This document shows positions 1 through 16,820 of a stretch of DNA of 64,000 bases, in pieces. A model generated the notes under the pieces. That model searched no databases. It was not told the origin of the DNA and was given only the letters and a program-made list of their open reading frames with translations. Each line of letters begins with the position of its first letter. Positions within the stretch are counted from its first letter, which is position 1. Where the stretch lies: the NCBI RefSeq assembly GCF_029227915.1, contig NC_079876.1, positions 16,182,001 to 16,246,000 on the forward strand, given 5' to 3'. Made by a program: the position numbers and the translations under genes. The stretch comes from Hydractinia symbiolongicarpus. Its lineage: Eukaryota; Cnidaria; Hydrozoa; Anthoathecata; Hydractiniidae.

Positions 1-277
1 CTCATGTGGCTGTAACATGATTAGACAATAAATCCCCTGTTTTGCGATTTTTTTAATTTAGTAAATATTCTGGCATATGCATATACAAATGTTTCTTTAT
101 TTAGAAATAATTAAAATCGAAATAATACGGATTGAAAAAATATATACATGATACTTATACTAAAAACAGGTTCAAATACAAAACAAATATTCAAAATAAA
201 CATTTTTGTAAACTTGTTAAAACACAAGAAACGAATGTAACGATAGAAATAGATAGCATAAACTATATAACACAAAC

Positions 278-5454
<5,177 letters not shown>

Positions 5455-5965
5455 CACAGCTTCTTTTTCTCATAATCTAAGTCATACTTTTCTACAATTT
5501 ACAAAAAAGATATTATAACATTTTCATACAAAAATAAAGATACAGAGTTTAAGGCAAAACATATTAGTATCACACTACTATTTGCTAAATTGATATTTCC
5601 AATACCTTAAACAAAACGTTTTAACAAAACTTGAAATACACACACCTAATTTAAATTCACAACTAAAACAAATAATTTTTTAAGGACAGCCCTTTTAAAA
5701 ATCGCAATATTAAAGAATAAAAATCACAAGCAATGAAACATTTTAAAACTCAATTCATTTAAAACAACAAACGTAATATTTTCAGGATCATATAATCATA
5801 ACCATTAACAATTAAAACTCTATAAACTCCTATGTAGGTATTCCTATGTAAAAAATATATTATTTAAAAAAGTGAAAAACAGGATTTAGAATAAAAAATT
5901 AGTACAAACTGTACATTATCTAATAAAGATTTTTAAAATATAAAATCATGAATAAATTTCTTTTA
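5455..5965 (-). promoter_or_regulatory. Gene B to gene A intergenic spacer (promoter and 5' UTR of gene A)
   Basis: About 0.5 kb between the ancestral stop of gene B (near 5966) and the ATG of gene A (5454), with no ORF of interest. It is clearly related to the spacer at 35101-35608. Near the ATG both share the complement of a segment reading cataatctaagtcatactt. It must hold the 3' end of one gene and the promoter or a trans-splice acceptor of the next. I see no convincing TATA box. Confidence 0.5.
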
Positions 5966-6303
5966 TCAGTTTTCATAATATTCTGACTTTTTATTCTTGT
6001 TTGATGTCAATTGAGAGTAAGTTACATCTTCTTCAGTAGGTACTTAACCAGTGTAATGTGTCTTTAACTCTATTGATTCTTTCACATCTTCATATACTTC
6101 ATCAGTAACAGGGTTGTGAATCACAGATGCATTGGTAACATAGGGAAGATCAGTGTAAACAGGTTCAGGAAGTGATTTTTCTGTAGACTTCGTTTTCTGC
6201 AGTCTTTTGAATTTCACAATGCATACAACAATTATTATCAATAAAATAATGGTCACAATACTGCCAGTGATGATGATGTATTGTTTGCTGCTTTTTTTCT
6301 TTT
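5966..6303 (-). pseudogene. Gene B transmembrane segment and truncated tyrosine-rich tail
   Basis: The acceptor at 6303 leads into a KKKSSK segment and a strongly hydrophobic helix (IIITGSIVTIILLIIIVVCI) followed by KFKRLQ, a stop-transfer signal. The tail keeps YTDL, YVTN and YEDV but stops at TAA (6046-6044) directly after HYTG. Beyond the stop the old frame stays open and still encodes TYSQL and EYY before a TGA at about 5966. Gene C has TTA (Leu) at the stop position, so a single T-to-A change explains the truncation. Confidence 0.85.
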
Positions 6304-6991
6304 CTAAAATGGTAGTTTTAAAAACACATTATTTTAAGGATCAGTGAAGAATTGTTTAAAAATATGCCATTCTGCTAAAGACTCTCTTTTATTTCTAAGA
6401 TATTACTAGTCAAACACAAGAACAAAACCGCAAAACAAGAAGTCAAAAGCAAATAATGTCCACTGACTTTGGGATGTTGTGGAGCTCACAAGATCTTACT
6501 CTCAATTTTAATATAATTTTATTAAAATAGCATTGTAGCCAGTAGAAAATTGATATACATATACAATACCTGAGAGCCCCTGACTCAGTTAAGTCATTTA
6601 ATTAGTTATTAGTTATTGTTTTCAACATTTTATATATATTTTATCTACACATCATTGTTATTATGGCTTACATTCGACTTGAAAGTCATTTAACTAGCTT
6701 TATAATCATTTTTATAAACAAAACAGGAGAATTGGTTCGACATACACCTTTAAATAAATATACATAAAAATTGCAGCAGAATAACCTTTACTTTTATACA
6801 TTGGATATATGTCTTTTGTTTGGATTTGGTTGTTCTCTGTTCCATCAAAGTTAATAGTGTGGAAAAGCAATGGGCATGTATTATGGTTTTGCGTGAATTT
6901 GTTATTGGGAGCAAAACAATTTGTTCTTGAAAACTACAAAACAATATAATTGGGTCCCCAAGCGCAGAAAATAAGTATAATAATGCCATGC

Positions 6992-7129
6992 CTTTTTTTA
7001 CACAGCTAAAACCATTTCCTTGATAATCTTCAGAACAAGCACAAGCATATGATAGCCAATCAGGTAGATTCATGCACACAGCATTATCATCACAGTATTT
7101 AATAGCTGAAGATTCGCATTCATTAAAAT
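6992..7129 (-). pseudogene. Gene B EGF-like domain exon
   Basis: A 138-nt exon with six cysteines (NECESS, YCDDNAVCMN, YACACSEDY, GFSC), phase 1 to phase 1 like its gene C counterpart at 36451-36314, and an asparagine pattern resembling calcium-binding EGF. The junction after the exon reads AAAG|GCATGG where gene C has AAAG|GTAAAG, so the donor is GC in a poor context and probably inactive. Confidence 0.75.
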
Positions 7130-7338
7130 CTGAAAATGTCAAAAAATGTTTTTATATATCTTTCTGCCCCAAAAAATAAAATAACAAAAAATAGAAAAAG
7201 AGGGCATTTTTTGGTTACAATTAAATGGTTATAAATTAAATGGTGTCAGGAGTAAAATACATTATCAAATATAACAAAAACAAAAGTTTTTGTTATCTTT
7301 GATAAGAAAATATATGGAAAATATAGAAAAACTGTTAC

Positions 7339-7508
7339 CCTTTACAACCATTGATGTCATGATAATATCTGCTTGAAAATCTGAACTGTGTAAAAAAAGC
7401 TTATATCTGTTTCTTTGCAGAATAAAGTGAATCAATTTCTCAATTTCTTTCACATCAGCTGTTATATTGTGTTGCAAGGTCATGAAAAATTCAATTGAAT
7501 TTTCGGTC
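7339..7508 (-). pseudogene. Gene B C-terminal SEA-like exon
   Basis: A 170-nt exon aligned with gene C 36774-36605: same length and phases, shared ADVKEIEKL/LDVKEVLKA segment and FQADI near the end. The two preceding SEA-like exons found in gene C are not visible in 7509-8110, so the domain is incomplete here. Confidence 0.6.
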
Positions 7509-7754
7509 CTGAAATGAAATTACGTCTAAATTTCACGATTAACAAAAATATGTTATAGACGTATGATATAAGTAAACCAGCTTCCAAAACACACACGTTG
7601 ACATTCATAATCAATTTCAAGCAATCAAAAATGGTGTTCAATGTTTACAATTCGTGCTACTGCGCTTCCGTAACTTTGGATCTCCTCATAAATGTCACGT
7701 TGATACTTTAGGACTGTAAAAGCCCTAGGTAACTAATCTAGCTCAATAGTTTTA

Positions 7755-7850
7755 TCACAATGTGTATAATTAGCGAAGTGGTAATGTTCCCGCTTGGGAA
7801 GTTGCTGATCCTGAGATCGAAACTGATGACGTTAAGATCCCACATCTTTA
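7755..7850 (+). repeat. tRNA-derived SINE-like relic
   Basis: The stretch includes TTAGCGAAGTGGTAA, resembling an RNA polymerase III A box, and 40 bases on GAGATCGAAACT, resembling a degenerate B box, with CGCTTGGGAAG between, like a tRNA anticodon arm. It does not fold into a clean tRNA as I read it. The rest of 7509-8110 shows no gene. Confidence 0.35.
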
Positions 7851-9566
7851 TACGGACTTTTCAATACATGCAGCTGGCCAGACTATTTTACTCTTTTTGC
7901 CTTTTACTATTCACAATTAAACGAACCATTTCTTTGCATACCAAAAAAACTCAGCTGTAGTACAGTTATGCTAGGCTACGAGATTATTTTGATTAGCGCG
8001 TGCTAAACCCAACTTTGTTCCCTGTTATGGCCCAAACTATAGCAAAAGCAATGACCAACCAACACAGGCGTAACTTTTAGTACCAAAATATTGTACATTT
8101 GTTGATGTGATTTAAAAATAAACACTTCTAATTACTGCCACAGTGGTCAGGCAGCTAGAAATGACAATAAATTTCTTCTTCTCTTTTTCTCATTTTTTTT
8201 GCTTTATGTTTCAGGAAACACATTGTTAAACCTCAGAATAAAAAATAATCGCGACTTTCTGATAAAATCCTAGCAAAAAAAATAAATTGACCTGGGTGGG
8301 GTTCAAACATACGTCAAACACGGGAGGCACTCAAAATCAGTGAAAAATCCCATTGTCAGACACCTTAGCTCCTTATCAATATCTAGTTTCTACTAGTAGA
8401 TAAAAAGACTAATAATATAGTGCTTACACAAAACCTCATTAAACATAGCTGCAGAAAATTCAGATGTGATGTATGGATGACCAGGCTTTACAGAATCAAA
8501 ATAAGGTGTAAGATTAGTTGGTTCAGGATCACTAGAGTTGATAGAGTCTTCTGCTACTATTATTTGATAGTACCTAAAAAAATAGAAACTATTAGTTTAC
8601 GTAGCTCGTCAAACTTTCCTTAGGATCATTCCCTTCATGACAATTTACCTTATCTAGCTTAGCCCAGCGGATAATTTTAATGAAACAGTGTTTGAGGTAA
8701 CCATTGTAGCCTTACCAATTGCCCTTAAATCATTTCGTGCTAAAAACAAATAAACAAATATGTATATGGAAAACTCTCACATTAACGAAACATGGTTATT
8801 CACGCACAAAAAAAATAAAAACATCAAACATCTTTAAAATCTATCTACTGTGTACAAAGCAACTCAAGACAGGGTGTCTCAAATTTTTTAATACTTCCTA
8901 GGTTTATAGCAACACACATAGCAACACACCCTAAAATAATAGATAAATTAATGTATGAAAACTATTTTATGTACCTCAAGCGCCTTCTGCAGTAAGTTGT
9001 TATTATTGTATTGGTCTCCATATTTTATGTATGTATTTTAAATTGATGGTGATAGGTCTATTCCAGACTTTCCAAAGAGTAATTCACAATCTGACAAGCA
9101 ATTTGGTCGATGTCTACAAGTTAATGCCTAGTTCGTCATAAAAGGTTTAAATTCGTACAGCTTCTGTTCTGTTCAAGACAGGCTTTTCACTTGTGTTTGC
9201 ATAAATGTGTTTTTTATCAATAAGCATCACTGTGCAAAAATTCATCTTTTTTAATTGGTCTCTTATAACTTTTTGAGCTTTATAAGGCACAAATAACAGG
9301 GAAACTTTCTGGAAAACGATACAAAAATTTTCTTGGCCACGCCATTGAAAAAAAACTTGCATAGCAAAATGTGTTTTTAGATTGACAAGTTGGAAATGGT
9401 ATACTTGCCAAAATTCAAAGAAAAAAAGGCTTTGAGTAGCCAGTATTTATTTAGTATAGAGGACAATTAGTTTATACTTGTAGTGGCTAAGAAATTTATA
9501 TTTTTTTTTAGTTTTTTTACCATTCATACCGCAGTTAACCAACTTGCAACATATGTTTCACCTGAA

Positions 9567-10187
9567 TCTCTTATAATTATACAGAGAGTGTGTCTGTCTG
9601 TAACAGGCAAGGTGGATGTGTTCATTTTTCTTTGATGTAGCCGAAGAACTGATGTCTCAAATGTTAAATTTTCTGACGTTACGGCACGACGTCAATAACA
9701 TTACTTGAACATCCATATCTTATATTAAATTTATGAAGCCATCACAGTGTACTTAAAACTTTGAGGCCACATAACTTAGAAACGAGGAAGTGATGTCAGT
9801 GATTTTTCACTGCATGGGTTACTAGGGACCCCCTGGGACCAATTTGGGTAGATTTTCCAAACCTAGGTACCCAAATCCGTTTCAGAATGGACGGGTTAAT
9901 GAAGTAATCAAAAAACCTTTAAACCCTAATATCTCTGTCAAAGATACATGATCCTATACATTTACTTGATCAGCGTTTCAAGATCTATACGATGAAGGCG
10001 TCTGTCAAACACATATCATCCTATACATTATTTTGATCAGCTATTCAAGCTCTACACAACAAGTGAAAGAATTTCTAAGAAAAATCCTTTGATGGGTTTT
10101 TGCTGACATCATTAAAATTCCAGTGACGGTTCTCTTTGTCATTGTTCTCCTGTCTAAGTGAATTTTTCCATGGGCTCTATCGACTAG
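9567..10187 (+). mobile_element. Helitron-like non-autonomous element, 621 bp (unit 1)
   Basis: The left end reads A|TCTCTTATAATTATAC and is followed by GTGTCTGTCTGTAACAGGCA. The right end has a degenerate hairpin (GTGAATTTTTCCAT), about 12 nt, then CTAG|T. TC start, CTRR end, an A-T insertion site and no terminal inverted repeat are Helitron hallmarks. There is no coding capacity. It lies in a gene B intron between juxtamembrane exons. Confidence 0.65.
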
Positions 10188-11759
10188 TTTATAAATATAA
10201 GAAAATAATTTACAAAGAGGTGGCAAGCCACCGCAATGATGAACTCAACCTGTTAGGTCTTTGGAAATAAGCTAGAGGTTGTACTCCTCTAGAGAACATG
10301 CCTCTAAAAGCACAATTCTCCCTTTTTACAAGGAATTAATTAAAAAAAATATAAAAAAAATAAAAAGGACACAACACATTTGAAAAGATGAACAGAACTT
10401 TAACCAAGGGCAGGTAGGTTTCGACCCATATAACCAAAAGCTTACTGTTTCATTTAAAACTGCCCTCCAGCAAAACAGATATGTTTCTGTGAGGGAGAAC
10501 TTTCTAATCGTACCAGCAATAGTAACATCTTCAACACCTTTGTATATGTCGACATTTAGAGGCACATGGGTGGATGCTGTTTCAATCATTAATGTGGTAT
10601 TGTTTAATCCATATGAACAGTCTAATTTCCAGTATTTTTTAATGGTTAGTTGGTAGAAACTAAAAATGCATAAAATTGTCATTAGCAAAAAGGTAATATT
10701 TTCAGCTTAAAATGATAATATTTTGCAGATGTTCCCTAACATATAAACATTTGAAAATAACCTAACATTTTCTATAGGTTGGTAAAAGTCTTTTCCATAA
10801 AAATAGAGGGAAATTTGACCCCTCCTTTACGTTTGTCTTAACTATTTTTGGTATACAGAATTATTTGGTTTTGTAAATAGAAAAAGCTCTACTTTTTACT
10901 TTCATCGGTTCACTGTCAACCATTGGATGAACTTGATGAACTTGACTTGCTGTAGAATTTAACAAAAATTTCAGAAAATATAAAACAATGCACTGCTAAA
11001 CACCGTTGTGTCGCAGTTATAGGCACTGAAGCACAGGTAGAAAAAAGTATCAATTTTTAAAAAACCAAATGTTGCAAGCAAGTTACAAGATAAATGAAGA
11101 CTCAAATTTAAACACCTGTTATATAGAGTTAATACCACATTTTGAAGAATTCCTATGTGTTATAAAGAAGGTTCACAAAGGGTAAAACTATTTTATGGTA
11201 TTCTTTAACCATGCCTACCGTATTGGTCCAGTTTCATCTGACGCTGAATTCAATGTCAAAACAGTTTCTTGCATTCCGAGCTTTTCTACAGTTATGGGTG
11301 GCGCATTGGGCTCTAAAGTATGAAAAAATATGAGATAAGCTAAGTAGTTCTACAAATAAATAAACTCAAGTAAATATAAAATAAAATAAGTAAAATAAAA
11401 TAAACTCAAAAACACACTGTCATATGGAGTAACTGTAGTTGTTATATTGGAAGCAGGTCCTACGAAAGCATTGTTTTCTGTTTTGACATTAAAAAAGTAG
11501 GTTGTTCCTGGATAAACATTTTGTATATCAAAGTGTGTACAGTTGATGGCAATAGTTTTTTGATGTAAAAAGGATGAGTTGTATGTCTTTAATCCCTTCA
11601 GGGTAACCTACAAAAACAACAAAACATAAGCAAACACCTGTTAATATGTTAGTTAGCTGGAAATACATGAACATTTATGAACTAATATGTTTTCATATTT
11701 TTCTTAATCAGAAGCCACTTTGGTCAGATTAATGCAATAAAGAAAACAAGCAAAGTAGT

Positions 11760-12341
11760 TCTATTAATTTTATATAATAATACGAAGTGTCTGTGACAGG
11801 CATAATGGTTGTGTTTATTTTCCTTTGAGGTCGCCAAAATTTTTTTTAAAGTAACCCAAAAAATTATATATTATTTAACGATCTAGACGTAACGAGACGA
11901 CGTCAATGTATTTACACTGGTGTCAAAACCTTATTAATTAGAAACGGCTGGAAATAACTGACGTCATTCTCCGTGTGGGTAACTAGGGGCCACCAAAGAC
12001 CAAATTGGGTCAGTTTTCCATAGCTGCATACCACCCGTTTTGGAACAGGCAGGTTGATGACGCCTTTGAAATACCTTTAAAGCCCAATATTATACACTGG
12101 TTTCTCTTTGCTGATGACAGCAAAATTTTTAAACCCTTATATCTTCTTAATCGTTGGTTGAAAGTACATGATACTACACATTATAATGATCAGCGTTTCA
12201 AGCTCTACACATGCAAAGGGAAGGAAGGCTAAATAAATTTCTAAAACATTTTTGTGTATGGACGGGTCATTTCTTATGATGATGGGTCTTTTTTATTTCA
12301 TCTTTGCCAAAGTAAATTTTTCAACGGGTCTTATCAACTAG
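11760..12341 (+). mobile_element. Second Helitron-like element (unit 1)
   Basis: Starts near TCTATTAATTTTATATAATA, then GTGTCTGTGACAGGCA, and ends AACGGGTCTTATCAACTAG|T. It is related to the 9567 element (same motifs around GACGTCAAT and GGGTAACTAGGGG) but diverged. The left end is less certain because the preceding base is T. It sits in the intron of the second FN3. A 75-codon ORF inside it is not a gene. Confidence 0.5.
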
Positions 12342-15300
12342 TAATAATAATATAATACTCACATGCAATCGCATACGCATGTGCAATAGTTCTTTTATGT
12401 GAAGCTAGAAATTAACTAATGGTTGCAAACAGACAAATTATGGAATATGACTATAGGTGACCTGGTAGCTTTTTTTCATCTTTTAAAACCTTAAAATTGT
12501 GAAAGAGCTTTCATATTACATTTTTGTGCGTTTAACAAGCTCATTTGCACATCTAAGTCGGATGATTGATTTTTAATGTCAACTATGTTCTTGTAAGCTA
12601 ACAAACAACGGTGGCGCATTCTGTGTGAATACGATGTCTCCTTCTTTCTTTTTGGATGGGTAGTTTTTTCGCCAAAACGGTGTCAGCCAAAAGACTTAAG
12701 TCAAAGAAGGTCGACCAAACAACATCAGTCAAACAATGTCAGTCAGTTTGAAAGTCAACATTACTTCTTATATAGAGTCATTAAGTATTGATTAATTTGA
12801 TATAACTTGATAATACATCAGAAATAAAGACTAATTTATTTTTTAAAAATGAAATTTAGTTAAATCCATCCTCTTAAAATGTGTTAATTGTTCCTGACGT
12901 GAATTATATTGTTGGCTGACGCACTAGAGAAAGCTACTAGCAAATATTTAAACTTTTTCCTACGCAAAATTTTGAGCATTAGAAAATACTTAGAAGTAAT
13001 TCTTAAATAATTTTTAAAAAAATGCTTCAACTAAAATTGTTAAAGAACGTGATCACATTAAAGAAAATGTTAATACTCAATGTAAAGAACACATTTTTAA
13101 AATACACACGATCGAATACACTAATTGTTAAACTAATAGACATTGAAAAGTAAGAAAATGTTACATCTTTTGTGATTTCCATACAGTACGAAAAAAAATT
13201 ATAAAATTTGTAAAAAAAAATTATCATGTAAAAATCTTACCTTTATTTAATTATATTCTTACAAAAATTTTGAGTGTCAATTTACACTACACTTTCACAA
13301 ACACCATCAGGTAAAAGATAACATTATCAACGCAATGATAAACCTTAGAATTTGTCACAATATTTCATACTTCGAAAATAGGACTAAGAAATTTATTTTC
13401 TTATTCTTTTTAAGTGTATCAGATAGTAGACATATGCCTAAGCTCTTCAAATAATATTTATACCTGATTATTATTTCTTCGATTTTTAGAAAACATATAA
13501 AATGTTAAATAATACTTGCCAGATATTGTTTTAAAATACCATTAATATGAAGTGAATTTTTCGAAATCAATTTTACATGACTGGGTGACATGATGATCGC
13601 TTTTAATTCTCTTGGTTGTGACGGTACTAATATTAAAAATGCACTTCTTTAAATTAAAAATAAAAAAATAAAATTGCTTTACTCCCTCTCATTAATTTAA
13701 ATCAAATTTAAGTTCTAACATTATGGGGAGGTATTATGATATTTATTTAACAGTTCTGTAAATAAACTAGTGATAACCAATTTAAAATAAATTTGTTATC
13801 TTGTTTTAAACTTTTTTTACAAAACCAACTAGTTAATATCACTAAATCATTATCATTACAATAAAATTAAAAAGCTTATGGTTATTACAATTAAATGTTT
13901 TTACTGAATAAAATGTAGATATAAATAGTTAAATATAAATTTTTTCATTACCTATCCTTATACTTTTTTTTCACATTCCATGCTATTACTTTATTAAAGA
14001 CTAACAAGAATCAAACTAAGCTAAATTAATACACAATGTCTACTAAATTATTAAAAGAAAAAATAATTCATTCATAATTAAAAGCTAAACTGTATTTACA
14101 AATTGATTACCTGTTGTGTCAGTTTTTACAGCAACTACAGAATTCAATAGTACTGCCATGTCTGATGCAAATGAGAAAAAAGTTTTCATCTAAAAACCAA
14201 AGCAAGGAATGAATTCTTTAATTTTAAACAACTACACCTGATAACCTACACTTGTTAATCAGTATGTGTCTTGCTGAAGCATTCAGCAACTGTATTGGTA
14301 AGTCTAATTTACACGCATACTGTGTTCCTTTAAATTAAGAATTGGATAAATAAGAAGTTTTAGCTAACTTAAAGTCACACTCTACGCAGGTAGCAGTATT
14401 GTGCATAGTGGATAATTGTGGGTGTACCAACATGTTAGATTACCTTACATTCATACATTGTAAATGGTAATAATGGATGAACTGTGGCATACGCTTTTGT
14501 GCTTGATATGTTGTCAATAAAAATAATCTTTGCACATCTTATTTGGCAACATTCAATTCTATATTTAGATATGTATTCTTTTCCATTTAAAATCCATCCA
14601 AATGTTACAGATGTTGCATTTTGAGTAAGTACAGAAAAGTTTTTTGGTGCTAAAAACAGGAAAAAAAATTATTGAAACAGTGTGTAAAGTGTGTATAACA
14701 AAATACAGAACATAACATAACTGGAATCAATATTTTTAAAAATAAACACTTCTAATTACTGCCACAGTGGTCAGGCAGCTAGAAATGACAATAAATTTCT
14801 TCTTCTCTTTTTCTCATTTTTTTTGCTTTATGTTTCAGGAAACACATTGTTAAACCTCAGAATAAAAAATAATCGCGACTTTCTGATAAAATCCTAGCAA
14901 AAAAAATAAATTGACCTGGGTGGGGTTCAAACATACGTCAAACACGGGAGGCACTCAAAATCAGTGAAAAATCCCATTGTCAGACACCTTAGCTCCTTAT
15001 CAATATCTAGTTTCTACTAGTAGATAAAAAGACTAATAATATAGTGCTTACACAAAACCTCATTAAACATAGCTGCAGAAAATTCAGATGTGATGTATGG
15101 ATGACCAGGCTTTACAGAATCAAAATAAGGTGTAAGATTAGTTGGTTCAGGATCACTAGAGTTGATAGAGTCTTCTGCTACTATTATTTGATAGTACCTA
15201 AAAAAATAGAAACTATTAGTTTACGTAGCTCGTCAAACTTTCCTTAGGATCATTCCCTTCATGACAATTTACCTTATCTAGCTTAGCCCAGCGGATAATT

Positions 15301-16190
15301 TTAATGAAACAGTGTTTGAGGTAACCATTGTAGCCTTACCAATTGCCCTTAAATCATTTCGTGCTAAAAACAAATAAACAAATATGTATATGGAAAACTC
15401 TCACATTAACGAAACATGGTTATTCACGCACAAAAAAAATAAAAACATCAAACATCTTTAAAATCTATCTACTGTGTACAAAGCAACTCAAGACAGGGTG
15501 TCTCAAATTTTTTAATACTTCCTAGGTTTATAGCAACACACATAGCAACACACCCTAAAATAATAGATAAATTAATGTATGAAAACTATTTTATGTACCT
15601 CAAGCGCCTTCTGCAGTAAGTTGTTATTATTGTATTGGTCTCCATATTTTATGTATGTATTTTAAATTGATGGTGATAGGTCTATTCCAGACTTTCCAAA
15701 GAGTAATTCACAATCTGACAAGCAATTTGGTCGATGTCTACAAGTTAATGCCTAGTTCGTCATAAAAGTTTCAAATTCGTACAGCTTCTGTTCTGTTCAA
15801 GACAGGCTTTTCACTTGTGTTTGCATAAATGTGTTTTTTATCAATAAGCATCACTGTGCAAAAATTCATCTTTTTTAATTGGTCTCTTATAACTTTTTGA
15901 GCTTTATAAGGCACAAATAACAGGGAAACTTTCTGGAAAACGATACAAAAATTTTCTTGGCCACGCCATTGAAAAAAAACTTGCATAGCAAAATGTGTTT
16001 TTAGATTGACAAGTTGGAAATGGTATACTTGCCAAAATTCAAAGAAAAAAAGGCTTTGAGTAGCCAGTATTTATTTAGTATAGAGGACAATTAGTTTATA
16101 CTTGTAGTGGCTAAGAAATTTATATTTTTTTTTAGTTTTTTTACCATTCATACCGCAGTTAACCAACTTGCAACATATGTTTCACCTGAA

Positions 16191-16820
16191 TCTCTTATAA
16201 TTATACAGAGAGTGTGTCTGTCTGTAACAGGCAAGGTGGATGTGTTCATTTTTCTTTGATGTAGCCGAAGAACTGATGTCTCAAATGTTAAATTTTCTGA
16301 CGTTACGGCACGACGTCAATAACATTACTTGAACATCCATATCTTATATTAAATTTATGAAGCCATCACAGTGTACTTAAAACTTTGAGGCCACATAACT
16401 TAGAAACGAGGAAGTGATGTCAGTGATTTTTCACTGCATGGGTTACTAGGGACCCCCTGGGACCAATTTGGGTAGATTTTCCAAACCTAGGTACCCAAAT
16501 CCGTTTCAGAATGGACGGGTTAATGAAGTAATCAAAAAACCTTTAAACCCTAATATCTCTGTCAAAGATACATGATCCTATACATTTACTTGATCAGCGT
16601 TTCAAGATCTATACGATGAAGGCGTCTGTCAAACACATATCATCCTATACATTATTTTGATTAGCTATTCAAGCTCTACACAATAGAGGCAACAAGTGAA
16701 AGAATTTCTAAGAAAAATCCTTTGATGGGTTTTTGCTGACATCATTAAAATTCCAGTGACGGTTCTCTTTGTCATTGTTCTCCTGTCTAAGTGAATTTTT
16801 CCATGGGCTCTATCGACTAG
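16191..16820 (+). mobile_element. Helitron-like element, unit 2 copy
   Basis: Copy of the 9567-10187 element carried by the tandem duplication, 9 bp longer because of the indel near 16683. Same TC start and CTAG end. Confidence 0.65.

Larger units (their letters stand above)
8428..14649 (-). pseudogene. Gene B exon block in unit 1: FN3, FN3 and phosphatase-like juxtamembrane exons
   Basis: Exons, minus strand: 14649-14444 and 14189-14111 (FN3 with an ECC..RC strand pair); 13626-13520 and 11607-11418 (second FN3, with SQPREL start and PGTTYFF strand); 11312-11219, 10659-10446, 8739-8649 and 8573-8428 (juxtamembrane region). Four have the same length or phase as gene C exons (107, 190 and 94 nt; start of the YYQIIV exon). 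The exon at 8739-8649 contains an in-frame TAG at 8656-8654, and the last exon stops being homologous to gene C after about 146 of 283 nt. The donor of the 13520 exon is GC (CTG|GCAAGT). A counterpart of gene C exon 40868-40826 was not found. Confidence 0.8.
8111..14732 (-). repeat. 6.6-kb tandem repeat unit 1 (of 3)
   Basis: First of three head-to-tail copies. The start is set by the junction sequence before AAAAATAAACACTTC, which recurs at 14738 and 21371. Unit 1 is about 6622 bp; it lacks a 9-bp segment (tagaggcaa type) present in units 2 and 3. It carries eight gene B exons and two Helitron-like elements. By eye I find about ten single-base differences among the units. Confidence 0.95.

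Noticed and set aside
8115-8400. tRNA-like or SINE-like stretch (minus strand GCTAAGGTGTCTGACAATGG and TTTGAACCCC) repeated in each unit
   Set aside because: Weak A-box and B-box resemblance only; no cloverleaf could be drawn with confidence.
8420-8623. 67-codon plus-strand ORF present three times
   Set aside because: Antisense shadow of the juxtamembrane exon; it recurs only because the unit is triplicated.
9147-9362. 71-codon minus-strand ORF present three times (contains a KPVLNRTE segment)
   Set aside because: No match to the missing gene C exon, no splice borders in phase; probably intronic.
12005-12232. 75-codon plus-strand ORF present three times
   Set aside because: Lies inside a Helitron-like element, has no motif, and repeats only through the tandem units.
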